64,000 nt of DNA from Cognatilysobacter claricitrinus (GCF_045866565.1 NZ_BAAFZV010000003.1:62001-126000); one strand, 5' to 3'. Counted from the stretch's first letter, positions 1 through 9,420 are shown. Notes: generated from the sequence alone by a model not told the origin. Numbers and translations are program-made.

Positions 1-1238
1 TGCCGTGGCCCGCGGTGGCCGGGCTCGCCGTGCTCGTCGCGTTGTGGCTGTTCCTCACCCGCAGCGGGCGCCTCACGCTCGCGGCCGCGCAGGTCGGCAT
101 CGCCGGGCTGCCGCAACGGCTCGGTGCATCGTCGGTGATCGTGGTCGGCATCGCCGGCGTGGTCGGCGTGCTGGTGGCGATGCTCGCGATGGGCGAAGGC
201 TTCCGCGCGACGCTCGCGAGCACCGGCGGCAACGACACGGCGATCATCCTGCGTGGCGGTTCGCAGGCCGAAACGAATTCTGTGATCACCCGTGATCAGG
301 TGCCGCTGATCCAGTCGCTGGACGGCATCCAACGCGGTACCGATGCGCGCGCATTGATTTCGCCGGAGCTTTCGCAAGTGGTCAACATGCCGTCGATGGC
401 GGATGGCACCGATTCCAATGTGCAGTTCCGCGGCGTCGGCCCATCGGCATGGCTGGTGCGGCCGAAGGTGAAGATCGTCGATGGCCGCAGGTTCACGCCG
501 GGCCTGCGCGAGATCGTCGTCGGCCGCGGCGCGCAACGCGAGTTCCGCGGGCTCGAGGTCGGCCACAAGCTCAGGCTCGCGCAGCAGGAGTGGACCGTCG
601 TCGGCGCGTTCGAATCCGGCGATTCGCACGAGTCCGAGCTGTGGGCCGACGTCGACGTGCTCGGCCCGGCGTACCAGCGCCAGGCGTTCCAGTCGGTGAC
701 CGCAAAGCTCGACGGTGCGACCGGCATCAAGCGCCTGAAGGCCGCGCTCGCCGCGGATCCCCGCCTCAAGCTCGACGTCATGACCACGCACGACTACTAC
801 GCCAAGCAGTCGGAAAACCTCACCAAGCTGATCAACATCCTCGGCAAGGTGATCGGTGTGATCATGGCATTGGGTGCCGTGTTCGGCGCGCTCAACTCGA
901 TGTACGCCGCCGTGTCCGGCCGTGCACGCGAGATCGCGACGATGCGTGCGCTCGGTTTCCGCGCGGTGCCGGTGGTGACCGCGGTGATGCTGGAGACGAT
1001 GCTGCTCGCGTTCGCAGGCGGCGTCATCGGCGCACTCATCGCGTGGCTGATGTTCAACGGCCACTCGGTATCGACGCTCGGCAACAACTTCAGCCAGGTC
1101 GTCTTCCAGTTCCGCGTCTCGCCCGACCTGCTCTGGACGGGCCTGAAGTGGGCGCTCGGCATCGGGCTGGTCGGCGGCCTGTTCCCGGCGCTGCGTGCGG
1201 CGCGGATGGAAGTGACGGACGCGCTGCGGGCGCAGTGA
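1..1238 (+). CDS. ABC transporter permease, FtsX/MacB type (5' end missing)
   Basis: Inner-membrane permease subunit of a MacB/LolC-like ABC exporter; the ATPase partner lies outside the window. The reading frame is open at the left edge, so the start is missing. Visible parts are a hydrophobic N-terminal segment, a second membrane segment with the pattern VGIAGVVGVLVAMLAMG, a periplasmic domain of about 200 residues, and a C-terminal block of three membrane segments. That block contains the FtsX-type stretch around 'AVSGRAREIATMRALGF', which is the usual coupling region of this family. It ends 3 bases before the convergent exporter gene. The substrate cannot be told from the sequence. Confidence 0.85.
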   Translation, partial: PWPAVAGLAVLVALWLFLTRSGRLTLAAAQVGIAGLPQRLGASSVIVVGIAGVVGVLVAMLAMGEGFRATLASTGGNDTAIILRGGSQAETNSVITRDQVPLIQSLDGIQRGTDARALISPELSQVVNMPSMADGTDSNVQFRGVGPSAWLVRPKVKIVDGRRFTPGLREIVVGRGAQREFRGLEVGHKLRLAQQEWTVVGAFESGDSHESELWADVDVLGPAYQRQAFQSVTAKLDGATGIKRLKAALAADPRLKLDVMTTHDYYAKQSENLTKLINILGKVIGVIMALGAVFGALNSMYAAVSGRAREIATMRALGFRAVPVVTAVMLETMLLAFAGGVIGALIAWLMFNGHSVSTLGNNFSQVVFQFRVSPDLLWTGLKWALGIGLVGGLFPALRAARMEVTDALRAQ

Positions 1239-1241
1239 TGC

Positions 1242-2171
1242 CTACGCCGGCGGCTCGCTCTCCGCAGCCGCCGGCACAGCGGGCTTCGACGCCCGCGCCT
1301 TCGACAACGTGATGATCACGACGCCGACCAGGATCACCGCCATCGCGCCGACGTCGCCGGCGGTGAACCGTTCGCCGCCAATGAGCGCACCGAACACCAC
1401 CGCGAGCGGCGGGTTCACGTACGCGTAGCTCGTCGCCAATGCGGGTCGCACGTGGTGCAGCAGCCAGATGTAGGCGGTGAAGCCGAAGATGCTGCCGGCG
1501 ACGACGAGATAGAGCATCGCCAGCGTCGACGACGTGCTCGGCACCGCAGTGAAACGCTCGCCGTGGATCAGCGCGGCGACCAGCATCCAGCCGCTGCCGG
1601 CGATCATCTGCCCGCTCGCTGCCATGAAGGGTTCGGGCAGGTCCTGGTCGCGGCTCCAGATCGAGCCCCAGGCCCATGCGATCGGTGCGATGGTCAGGCA
1701 CACCAGGCCGAGCGTCGAACCGCGCAGTGCGCTGCCGGCGTTGAGCCAGACCACGCCGAGAAAGCCGACCACCAGTCCGATCCATTCCACGCGCGACGGA
1801 TGACGTCCGCGCAGCATCGCGAACAGGCCGGCGAACAGCGGCATGGACGCGACCGCGATCGCGGCCAGCCCGGAACTCACCTGCGTCTCGGCAAGGTTCA
1901 CGAAGCCGTTCGACAGCAGCACCATGAAGATCGACAGCACGACCAGCGTTCGCCACTGCTTCGCGCTCGGCGCGGGCGTGCCGCGCAGTCGCAGCACGAT
2001 GAACATCAGCAGGCCCGCGATGAACATGCGGCAGGCGCCGAGCATGAAGGGCGGATAGCCCTTCAGCGCGAAGCGGATGGCGAGGTAGGTCGAGCCCCAC
2101 AACACGTAGAGCGAGGCGAGGGCGACGCCAACAGCTAGGGGCGACGCGGTGCGCGCGGACGGGGCGTGCAT
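1242..2171 (-). CDS. EamA/DMT-family transporter, YedA-like
   Basis: Predicted inner-membrane exporter of small metabolites of the drug/metabolite transporter superfamily. The 309-residue protein has about ten hydrophobic segments and two EamA repeats. The first repeat begins with the 'YVLWGSTYLAIRFAL' signature typical of YedA/RhaT-type members. The length matches the family (about 300). The C-terminal tail after the last helix is short, charged and Pro/Ala-rich. It is convergent with the ABC permease and only 3 bases from it, so neither gene leaves room for a separate terminator. The substrate is unknown. Confidence 0.88.
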   Translation of the reverse strand: MHAPSARTASPLAVGVALASLYVLWGSTYLAIRFALKGYPPFMLGACRMFIAGLLMFIVLRLRGTPAPSAKQWRTLVVLSIFMVLLSNGFVNLAETQVSSGLAAIAVASMPLFAGLFAMLRGRHPSRVEWIGLVVGFLGVVWLNAGSALRGSTLGLVCLTIAPIAWAWGSIWSRDQDLPEPFMAASGQMIAGSGWMLVAALIHGERFTAVPSTSSTLAMLYLVVAGSIFGFTAYIWLLHHVRPALATSYAYVNPPLAVVFGALIGGERFTAGDVGAMAVILVGVVIITLSKARASKPAVPAAAESEPPA

Positions 2172-2280
2172 CGGGTGGGATCCGGGAAGAGCCGCGAGAG
2201 CGGCCGATCCGCACAGCCTATCGCCTGCGACGATGCATCGTCCGTGCCGGAGGTTGGATCACCGTGTTGCGCGCGGTGCG

Positions 2281-3594
2281 TCAGTAGCCGCTGCCGGCGT
2301 CCTCGATCACCTCGTCCTCGTAGTCGGTGAAGCGCTGCAGCTCGACGCCATCGAGCTGGAACTTCTGCGCCGCGGCGGAGAACGCCATGATCGACAGGAT
2401 GCGCTGCGGTTCGCGCGCCCACGGCGGTACGTACACCGGCCGGGCGATCAGGCCCGACTGCAGGTACGGTTCCAGTGCGACCACGTCGCCCGTGGTGAGC
2501 CGGCCGACGAACAACATGCGCAGCAATTCCGCACGGCCTTCCTGCAGCGCCTTGCGCACGAACAGGTGGGTGATGAACAGTCCTTCGAGATATGCGCCGT
2601 CCTTGGTGAAGCAGATGCGTCCGCGCACGTCGCCGCCGCGGAATACTCGCGACGCACTGCGATAGCTTTCGACCTCGTTCTGGCCGGCCTCGAGGAAGCC
2701 CTTGAACACCTCGATGAAGTCGGCGCCGTCGAGCGCGTTCTGCACCATGATCACGCGCAACGCGATGCGTCGAAGCCGGACAATGTCCATTGCCCCGGTG
2801 ACGCATTCCGCGAACGTCGCCAGGCCTTCCTGCGTGCGCGTCGTGCGCGGCGCGCCGAGTCCGAACGATTTGAGATGCGGCTGGTGCTTGCCGTTGAGCA
2901 ACGTGGCGGTGTGGATGAACGCCTCGTGCTCGAGCAGCTGGTCGAGGTCCGCGTCGGAGAACATCGCGGTCGACCGCAGGCGCACCTTGCTGCTGCTCGC
3001 GGTCGCTTTCGACGACAGCGCGGGGTCGAGCACGACGTCGACGCGGTCATGGGTGAAAAACGCGCCGATGCGTTCGCGCAGGCGCACCGCGAACTGGTCG
3101 GCCGTCATCGAACATTCGACCGGCGGAAGCAGTTCGCGATCGACCAGGTCGTCGGTGATGCTCAGAACTTCGCGTGCGCCGTCCGCCGCGGTGGCGTGCT
3201 GGCTGCGGTATTTGATATCCGGCCGTCCGTACAGCAGCACCGAGCAGCGCGTGAACCCGGGGTGCCCGATCTGTTCGAGCATCCGCGCGGCGACGCGATA
3301 ACTCCATGCGGTTTTGAACAACCAGTTGCCGACCGGATGGCCGCGGTCGAGCCGATGCATGATCGCGTCGAGCGCATCGAGTTCGCTGTCGAGTTGCACG
3401 GGAACGGTCGGCGGCTGCGGTAGTTGCGGCTTGCCCGCGCGCCAGCCGTCGAGGAACTGCGCCTCCATGGCGGCCGGCCAGCCGATCGCATTGAGCACGC
3501 GGATCTTGCGGCCGACGCTGCACAGGGCGCGGTCGCATTCGAACAGCGCGTCGAGACGCGCGTCGTTGTCGGCAAGGGGCGATACGGTGGCCAC
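2281..3594 (-). CDS. DUF1704 'QEGLA' family protein, probable zinc metallopeptidase
   Basis: Belongs to the family called 'flavohemoglobin expression-modulating QEGLA motif protein' (DUF1704), which also includes the eukaryotic MATCAP tubulin carboxypeptidases. I chose the GTG at 3594 because a GGAG lies 9 bases upstream; the frame stays open to 3813, but that part is Arg-rich and not protein-like. In the 437-residue product the metal-binding HExxxH is HEAFIH at residues 223-228 and QEGLA is at 255-259, so both candidate ligand motifs are intact. The N-terminal half has 'WSYRVAARMLE' and the C-terminal part is helical. No signal peptide is visible, so it is probably cytoplasmic. The bacterial substrate is not known. 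Confidence 0.85.
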   Translation of the reverse strand: MATVSPLADNDARLDALFECDRALCSVGRKIRVLNAIGWPAAMEAQFLDGWRAGKPQLPQPPTVPVQLDSELDALDAIMHRLDRGHPVGNWLFKTAWSYRVAARMLEQIGHPGFTRCSVLLYGRPDIKYRSQHATAADGAREVLSITDDLVDRELLPPVECSMTADQFAVRLRERIGAFFTHDRVDVVLDPALSSKATASSSKVRLRSTAMFSDADLDQLLEHEAFIHTATLLNGKHQPHLKSFGLGAPRTTRTQEGLATFAECVTGAMDIVRLRRIALRVIMVQNALDGADFIEVFKGFLEAGQNEVESYRSASRVFRGGDVRGRICFTKDGAYLEGLFITHLFVRKALQEGRAELLRMLFVGRLTTGDVVALEPYLQSGLIARPVYVPPWAREPQRILSIMAFSAAAQKFQLDGVELQRFTDYEDEVIEDAGSGY

Positions 3595-3896
3595 GATGGT
3601 GTGCTCCGCGGAATCGGCGTGCTCACGCGTCGCGTGCGACGCGACGCGCTCGTCGTCGATTAGAGGCGCTGCACGTCGCGCTGGATAGTGGCCCAAGGTG
3701 CATCGAAACCGCCGGTGCGGGACGCCGCGACGCGGTCTTGAACGCAACGCACGTCGATGCCGCATCCACCGCCGGCTCAGTTTTCTAAGCGGCTTTACGC
3801 GGCAAGCGTCCATTGAGCGGCAGGCGGGTCACCCGATAAGGTGGCGTCAACGTCCCGTGAAAAGCCCGGCCTTCGCCGTGCGGAGCACAGCTGCTG
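3595..3896. other. Divergent intergenic region, no gene seen
   Basis: About 300 bases separate the leftward DUF1704 gene from the rightward small H-box protein. Open frames here are Arg-rich and lack coding character. The stretch around 3780-3800 (tttctaagcggctttacg) is noticeably AT-richer than its surroundings and is a plausible place for promoters. I cannot assign -35/-10 boxes with confidence. Confidence 0.4.
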
Positions 3897-4199
3897 ATGA
3901 TGTTTCAGGCGATCCCACCGTTCGACGAAACGCCGTCCCACACCCGCTGGTTGCACGACCTGCGCAACCTGGTGAGCACGGCGAGCGTGGCAGCAAGCGT
4001 CGGTCGGACGCTGCTGCATGACGACGTCGAGTCGGCGCGCGAACTGCTGGTCGAAGCGGAGCGGGCGCTGCACAAGTGCCGCGAATTGCTCGCGAACGGT
4101 GGCGACCACGTGCGCGATGACGATTCGTTGTCGAACGAGCCGCCGCCGGTTGACGGCGATCGTCGGCACGGCAACGGTGGTCGCCGCACCGACGCTTAG
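3897..4199 (+). CDS. Small protein with a histidine-kinase H-box-like helix
   Basis: A 100-residue soluble protein of unknown function. Residues about 17-65 are strongly helical and contain 'WLHDLRNLVSTASVA', which resembles the H-box (HDLRN) of histidine-kinase dimerisation domains. No ATPase domain follows; instead the C-terminus is a polar, Gly/Arg/Asp-rich tail. Third codon positions are G/C-rich in this frame, supporting a real gene. The start could be either of the first two ATG codons, and no strong ribosome site is seen. It might be a phosphotransfer or dimerisation module, or the resemblance may be fortuitous. Confidence 0.6.
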   Translation: MMFQAIPPFDETPSHTRWLHDLRNLVSTASVAASVGRTLLHDDVESARELLVEAERALHKCRELLANGGDHVRDDDSLSNEPPPVDGDRRHGNGGRRTDA

Positions 4200-4223
4200 T
4201 CGTCGAGCGGCAGTAAGGGCCGA

Positions 4224-5042
4224 CTACGCGCGCTCGCGTTCAAGCACGCGCTGCTTGAGCGGCAGACCCCAGCGATATCCACCGAGCGAGCCATCGCCGC
4301 GCACGACGCGATGGCAGGGCACCACGATCGCCAGCCGGTTGCCCGCGCAGGCACGCGCCACTGCGCGCGCACCGCGCGGCGCACCGAGCGATTCCGCCAG
4401 TTCCGCGTAACTGCGCGTCTCGCCCTTCGGGATGCGCATCAGCGCGTCCCATACGCGCTTCTGGAACGCGGTGCCGATCAGGTCGAGTTCGACATCGGCT
4501 TTCAATCCTGCCAACGCATTCGCCACCGCCTGCAGTCGCGGCGCGAGATAGTCGTCGCGACCGTCGTCGACGCGCTCCAGCGTCGCCTGCGGAAACTCGC
4601 GACGGAGCTTCGCCTCGAGCGCCGTGTCGTCATCGCCGAGTTCGATCGAGCAGATGCCGCGTTCCGTCGCCGCGACCAGCGCACGGCCGAGCGCGGTGTC
4701 GATCAGGCTCCAGCGCACCGACTCGCCCGCACCGCCACGGCGATAGCGCGACGGCGCCATGCCCAGGCGCGCTGCGCCCGCTTCGTACACGCGTGAGGGT
4801 GAGCCGTAGCCGGCGTCGTACAGCGCGGTGGTGACGTCGGCACCGCCACGCAACGCCTGTTTGAGGCGGCCGAGCTTGCGCTGGGCGAGGTAGTCGGCCG
4901 GGCTCAGGCCGAAGCGCGCGGTGAAGCGGCGCTGCAAGTGCGCGGGACTCCAGCCGACCGCATCGGCCAGCTGCTGCAGCGTCGGCTCGCCGGCGTCGAG
5001 CAGGTCGCGTGCGCGGTCGAGTTTTTCGTTCGCTGTATCCAT
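4224..5042 (-). CDS. AraC-type HTH fused to methylated-DNA-cysteine methyltransferase (Ada-like, no N-Ada domain)
   Basis: Suicide DNA-repair methyltransferase that should remove alkyl groups from O6-alkylguanine, joined to a DNA-binding domain. Residues about 5-100 form an AraC-type helix-turn-helix ('TLQQLADAVGWSPAHLQRRF'). Residues 110-272 carry the Ogt/Ada C-terminal domain with acceptor C243 in PCHR and the preceding 'GETRSYAELAESLGAPRGAR' block. Ada of E. coli is about 354 residues and begins with a zinc/methylphosphotriester sensor; that domain is absent here, so the sensing step that turns Ada into an activator cannot work in the classical way. It may bind DNA constitutively or serve repair only. 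Confidence 0.9.
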   Translation of the reverse strand: MDTANEKLDRARDLLDAGEPTLQQLADAVGWSPAHLQRRFTARFGLSPADYLAQRKLGRLKQALRGGADVTTALYDAGYGSPSRVYEAGAARLGMAPSRYRRGGAGESVRWSLIDTALGRALVAATERGICSIELGDDDTALEAKLRREFPQATLERVDDGRDDYLAPRLQAVANALAGLKADVELDLIGTAFQKRVWDALMRIPKGETRSYAELAESLGAPRGARAVARACAGNRLAIVVPCHRVVRGDGSLGGYRWGLPLKQRVLERERA

Positions 5043-5051
5043 GCCGGAAAC

Positions 5052-5081
5052 GATAACGGGCGCCCGGAGGCGCCCGCTATC
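5052..5081 (-). terminator. Probable terminator of prc
   Basis: An imperfect inverted repeat (gataacgggcgcc / ggcgcccgctatc) lies 25 bases beyond the prc stop codon. On the minus strand it is followed by a short T-containing run. It also sits just upstream of the AraC-Ogt start at 5042, separating the two transcription units. Confidence 0.5.
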
Positions 5082-5105
5082 CGTTTGTTGCGATGTGCGA
5101 TGCGG

Positions 5106-7283
5106 TCAGTCGGCCCAGTGGCCCGGGCTGCGCGCCGTCGGCAACACCTTCGCCGACAGCTGGCGATCGGTGTTCAGCACGCTGACGGCGTCGCCCAGGA
5201 TCGAAGCGGCTTCGCGCAACAGCGGGTCCGGACGCTTCTCGGCGAGCTTGTCGCGCTGCGCATCCTTGGCGATGTCGCGCTCGTTCGCCTGCAGGCCGTC
5301 GTCGTCGTCATCCGCAAGCGGATCGAGCGCGAGGCCCATCTTCGCGCGCTCGGCCTGGCGCGTCTTGCGCTTGGCTTCTTCCTGGTCGCGCTCGGCGCGG
5401 CGGTCGGCCTCATTGAGCGACACCGTCTTCTCCGCGCGTTCCTTGCGGAACTGCTCGACGTCCTGGCTCCACCACTGGAACTCGCGATCGGCGGCGATGC
5501 GCTGCTCGTGGTGCTGCAGCAGCGTGGGCAGGATCGGGCGGAAGTCGCCGTACGCGGTGTGCGGCACCGCGGCGATGCGCGCCCACGGCAATGCATTGTC
5601 GTAGGTGCTCTCGCCGAACTCGCTGGCATCGACCGACGCCGGGAACGCGATGTCGGGCACCACGCCCTTGTGCTGCGTCGAGCTTCCGCTCACGCGGAAG
5701 AACTGCTGCACGGTGAGCTTGACCTGGCCGAAGCGCGCCTGCTCGTTCGCGGGCCAGCGGTCGAGGTCGAGCAGCGTCTGCACGGTGCCCTTGCCGAACG
5801 TGGTCTCGCCGATGATGAGGCCGCGGCCGTAATCCTGGATCGCGCCGGCGAAGATCTCGGACGCCGATGCCGAACCGCGGTTGATCAGCACCGCGAGCGG
5901 GCCTTCCCAAGAAATCTGCTTGTCGTCGTCGCCATTGACCGTCACGCGGCCGCCGGATTCGCGCACCTGCACCACCGGGCCCTGATCGATGAAGAGACCG
6001 GTGAGTTCGATGGCTTCGTCCAGTGACCCGCCGCCGTTGTTGCGCAGGTCGAGCACCACGCCGTCGACGTGCTGGCCCTGCAGCGTCTGCAAAAGCTTGG
6101 CGACGTCGCGCGTGGCGGACGCGAAGTCCTTGTCGCCGCGGCGGCGCGCGTCGAAGTCCTGGTAGAACGCCGGCAGCTTGATGACGCCGATCTTCTGGGC
6201 AGGCTTGCCGTTCGTGGCCGGCACGTCGATGGTTTCGGCCTTCGCCGCCTGGTCCTCGAGGCGCACGCGGTCGCGCACGATGTTGACGCGCACGGGCTTG
6301 GAATCGAGCGGCGCTTCGGCCGGCACGATGTCGAGGCGCACGTTCGTACCCTTGGTGCCGCGGATCTTGGCGACGACATCGTCGATGCGCCAGCCGACCA
6401 CGTCTTCCATCGCGCCGCTGGTGCCCTGGCCGACCGCCATGACGCGATCGCCCGGCTTGACCTTGCCGGTCTTCGACGCCGGGCCGCCGGCGACGATCTC
6501 GCGGATCGCGACGACGTCATCCTGCTTCTGCAGGACCGCGCCGATGCCTTCCAGCGTGTTCGACATCGTCAGGTTGAAGTTGTCGGCGCTGCGCGGGGTG
6601 AAGTAATCCGTATGCGGATCGACCGCGTTGGCGTAGCTGTTGAGGAAGGACTGGAACACGTCCTCGCCCTTCAACTCGCCGATGTTCTGCGCGAGATTGG
6701 CATAGCGCTTGTCCAGCGTCTTGCGGATCTCGTCGGGCTGCTTGCCGGCGAGCTTCAGGCGCAGCCAGTCGTTGCGCACCGACTCCTTCCACAGCGTGTC
6801 GAGCGCGGCGTTGTCGGCCGCCCACGGCACGTCCTTGCGGTCGTACTGGAAGTCGTCCTTGCCGCTGAAGTCGAAGATGTTCTGCTTCAACAGGCTGCGC
6901 GCGTACTGCGCACGCGCGGTGGCGTGCTGGCGATACGACGCGAAGATCGCGTACGCCGGGCTGAGGTCGCCGCCCTTGATCGCATCGTCGAGCTGCGTCT
7001 TGTAGACGTCGAACTTGGCGATGTCCTGTGCGGTGAAGAACTGCTTGTTCGGGTCCAGCGCTTCGAGATAGCGCTTGTAGATGTCGGCCGACAACGAATC
7101 GTCGAGCGCACGCGGTCGATATGCGTAGCGACTGTCCGACAGCAGCCCGTACACGAGCTTCGCCGCGGTCGCCTGGTCCGGCGTCGGCGCGTTCGGAATG
7201 GTGGTCGATCCGCTGTCCGGACGCGCGAGCAGCGCGAGCGGCGCGGTGAGGAGAAGGGCGAGCAGGGGAGTTTTGAGCTTCAT
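5106..7283 (-). CDS. prc: Tail-specific periplasmic protease Prc (Tsp), S41 family
   Basis: Periplasmic serine protease that degrades proteins with nonpolar C-termini and, in relatives, trims peptidoglycan hydrolases and PBP3. I chose the ATG at 7283 because it begins a clear signal peptide (MKLKTPLLALLLTAPLALLA). Order: N-terminal helical domain, PDZ domain ('GIGAVLQKQDDVVAIREIV'), then the S41 domain with catalytic Ser in 'RGSASASEIFAGA' and Lys in 'TTFGKGTVQ', and a charged, probably coiled C-terminal region. The 725-residue length is slightly above E. coli Prc (682). Downstream of lipA on the same strand with about 290 bases between. Confidence 0.95.
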   Translation of the reverse strand: MKLKTPLLALLLTAPLALLARPDSGSTTIPNAPTPDQATAAKLVYGLLSDSRYAYRPRALDDSLSADIYKRYLEALDPNKQFFTAQDIAKFDVYKTQLDDAIKGGDLSPAYAIFASYRQHATARAQYARSLLKQNIFDFSGKDDFQYDRKDVPWAADNAALDTLWKESVRNDWLRLKLAGKQPDEIRKTLDKRYANLAQNIGELKGEDVFQSFLNSYANAVDPHTDYFTPRSADNFNLTMSNTLEGIGAVLQKQDDVVAIREIVAGGPASKTGKVKPGDRVMAVGQGTSGAMEDVVGWRIDDVVAKIRGTKGTNVRLDIVPAEAPLDSKPVRVNIVRDRVRLEDQAAKAETIDVPATNGKPAQKIGVIKLPAFYQDFDARRRGDKDFASATRDVAKLLQTLQGQHVDGVVLDLRNNGGGSLDEAIELTGLFIDQGPVVQVRESGGRVTVNGDDDKQISWEGPLAVLINRGSASASEIFAGAIQDYGRGLIIGETTFGKGTVQTLLDLDRWPANEQARFGQVKLTVQQFFRVSGSSTQHKGVVPDIAFPASVDASEFGESTYDNALPWARIAAVPHTAYGDFRPILPTLLQHHEQRIAADREFQWWSQDVEQFRKERAEKTVSLNEADRRAERDQEEAKRKTRQAERAKMGLALDPLADDDDDGLQANERDIAKDAQRDKLAEKRPDPLLREAASILGDAVSVLNTDRQLSAKVLPTARSPGHWAD

Positions 7284-7577
7284 CGGATCCGGGCGTGGGG
7301 ACGCCGAACAGGTCCGGCGGATCGCCGGGATACCACGGTGGACACGGTTGAGACCGCAGCCCAGTGCCGAAAGTTGCACGAGGCGTCTTCCGCATATGAA
7401 CGCGATGCGCGGCCGGGCGCAACCCGTATTCCGCATTCGTCGCCGTACGTTCAGGCCGGACTGCGGGCGTCGTCACCCAGCGGCCGTGCCTTAACGAAAA
7501 CGTTCGCCGACTATGCGCCGCACGCACGGCAATGCGGCGTGGAGATCACGCGACAGTGCGTGTCGCGATCGAGTCGC

Positions 7578-8588
7578 TCAGGCGGTCTCGACGACGCCGG
7601 CTTCGGCCGCGGACCGGTCCGCGTGATACGACGAGCGCACCAGCGGGCCCGACGCGACGTGCGAGAAACCCAGCGCGTAACCGAACTCTTCGAGCTGCTT
7701 GAACTCGTCGGGCGTCCAGTAACGCATCACCGGATGGTGGTGCGGCGTCGGCTGCAGGTACTGGCCGATGGTGATCATGTCGACGTCGTGCGCGCGCAGG
7801 TCGCGCAGGGTGTTCTCGACCTGCTCCATCGTCTCGCCGAGGCCGAGCATGACGCCCGACTTGGTGGCGATATCCGGATGCTGCGCCTTGAAGCGCTGCA
7901 GCAGCGTCAGCGACCACTGGTAGTCGGCGCCGGGGCGCACGTTCGGATACAGGTCCGGCACCGTCTCGATGTTGTGGTTGAACACGTCCGGCGGGCTGGT
8001 CGCGAGGATCTCGAGTGCGCGATCCATGCGGCCCTTGCCGCGGAAATCCGGCGTCAGCACTTCGATCTTGGTGCGAGGCGAATGCGCGCGGATCCCGGCG
8101 ATACAGTCGGCGAAATGCTGCGCGCCGCCGTCGCGCAGGTCGTCACGATCGACGCTGGTGACGACCACATAGCGCAGGCCCATGTCGGCGACCGTCGTGG
8201 CGAGGTGCAGCGGCTCGGCCGGATCCGGCGGCTTCGGACGACCGTGGGCGACGTCGCAGAAGCTGCAGCGTCGCGTGCAGACCTCGCCCAGGATCATGAA
8301 GGTCGCGGTGCCGTGGCTGAAGCACTCGTGGATGTTGGGGCAGCTGGCTTCCTCGCAGACGGTGACGAGGCGGTTCTCGCGCAACTTGGCCTTGAGATTG
8401 GCGACGGCGTTGCCCGACGGGATGCGCACGCGGATCCACGACGGCTTGCGCAGCACCGGGGCGTCCTCGAACTTCACCGGGCTGCGGCCGATCTTGTCGC
8501 CGCCGAGCTGCTTCGCGCCCTCGACCAGCGGCGCAGGCGCGCCTTCGACGACGGCGAGGGGAATGGTGCGGGGAGCGGGCTCGGTCAT
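7578..8588 (-). CDS. lipA: Lipoyl synthase
   Basis: Radical-SAM enzyme that inserts two sulfur atoms at C6 and C8 of protein-bound octanoyl groups to make lipoyl cofactors. Both iron-sulfur cluster motifs are intact. The auxiliary cluster ligands are C78, C83 and C89 (CEEASCPNIHEC); the radical-SAM ligands are C104, C108 and C111 (CTRRCSFC). The C-terminal RSSYHA segment that supplies the serine ligand to the auxiliary cluster is also present. Length (336) is normal. It follows lipB on the same strand with a gap of about 120 bases, so the two may be co-transcribed. Confidence 0.97.
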   Translation of the reverse strand: MTEPAPRTIPLAVVEGAPAPLVEGAKQLGGDKIGRSPVKFEDAPVLRKPSWIRVRIPSGNAVANLKAKLRENRLVTVCEEASCPNIHECFSHGTATFMILGEVCTRRCSFCDVAHGRPKPPDPAEPLHLATTVADMGLRYVVVTSVDRDDLRDGGAQHFADCIAGIRAHSPRTKIEVLTPDFRGKGRMDRALEILATSPPDVFNHNIETVPDLYPNVRPGADYQWSLTLLQRFKAQHPDIATKSGVMLGLGETMEQVENTLRDLRAHDVDMITIGQYLQPTPHHHPVMRYWTPDEFKQLEEFGYALGFSHVASGPLVRSSYHADRSAAEAGVVETA

Positions 8589-8709
8589 GGCATCGGCCGT
8601 GGAGGAAGCGATCCGGCGACGGCCGGGCCTGCATTGTCCCGCGCCGGGGCGGTCAACGCCAAAACGTGCGGGAAACGGTGGGGCGGCGTCAGGAGAACGC
8701 CGGTCGGTA

Positions 8710-9420
8710 TCAGGCCGCGACGGGCGCCAGTTCGGGCGCGGAGGCGCCGACGGTCGACAGTCCGAACTGCCGGGCGATGTGCCCGATCAGTTGCGGCTTG
8801 ATCACGTCGAGCCCCGGCCCGCCCAGGTCGGCGACGCTGGTCACCTGCAGGCCAGCGTAGCCGCAGGGGTTGATGCGGCGGAACGGTTCGAGGTCCATCG
8901 CGATGTTGAACGCGAGGCCATGGAACGTGCAGCCCCGGCGCACGCGGATGCCGAGCGCGCCGATCTTGGCGTCGTTGACGTAGACACCGGGCGCGCCGTC
9001 GCGGCGTTCAGCGTGGATGTTCCAGTCGGCCAGGGTGTCGATCATCGCCTGCTCGACCTTGCAGACGTAGTCCTTCACGCCGACCTTGAGCCGGCGCAGG
9101 TCGAGCAGCGGATACAGCACGATCTGGCCGGGGCCGTGGTAGGTGACCTGTCCGCCGCGATCGACATGGATGACCGGGATGTCACCCGCCATCAGCACGT
9201 GTTCGGGCTTGCCGGCCTGGCCGAGGGTGAACACGGGCTCGTGTTCGACAAGCCAGAGTTCGTCGGGCGTGGCGTCGTCGCGGCGGTCGGTGAACGCCTG
9301 CATCGCGCGCCAGACCGGTTCGTAGGGCTGGCGACCCAGGTCGCGCACGCGCGCGGGCGGCAGATCCCCGGCCGGCGGCGACGTCTCGCCCAAGTCGCAG
9401 GCGGCGGTTACAGCGTCCAC
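8710..9420 (-). CDS. lipB: Octanoyltransferase LipB
   Basis: Transfers octanoyl from octanoyl-ACP to lipoyl domains, the step before LipA. The acyl-thioester Cys is C186 in 'NPCGYAGL', the catalytic Lys is K152 in 'AKIGALGIR', and the 'RGGQVTYHGPGQ' substrate loop is complete. The GTG at 9420 overlaps the end of the ybeD-type gene by 13 bases, suggesting translational coupling. The first 25 residues are poorly conserved in type, so a slightly later start is possible. Confidence 0.96.
   Translation of the reverse strand: MDAVTAACDLGETSPPAGDLPPARVRDLGRQPYEPVWRAMQAFTDRRDDATPDELWLVEHEPVFTLGQAGKPEHVLMAGDIPVIHVDRGGQVTYHGPGQIVLYPLLDLRRLKVGVKDYVCKVEQAMIDTLADWNIHAERRDGAPGVYVNDAKIGALGIRVRRGCTFHGLAFNIAMDLEPFRRINPCGYAGLQVTSVADLGGPGLDVIKPQLIGHIARQFGLSTVGASAPELAPVAA

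Noticed and set aside
6069..8801. 910-codon frame antisense to prc and lipA
   Set aside because: It crosses two well-recognised genes and their spacer and has no protein-like features.
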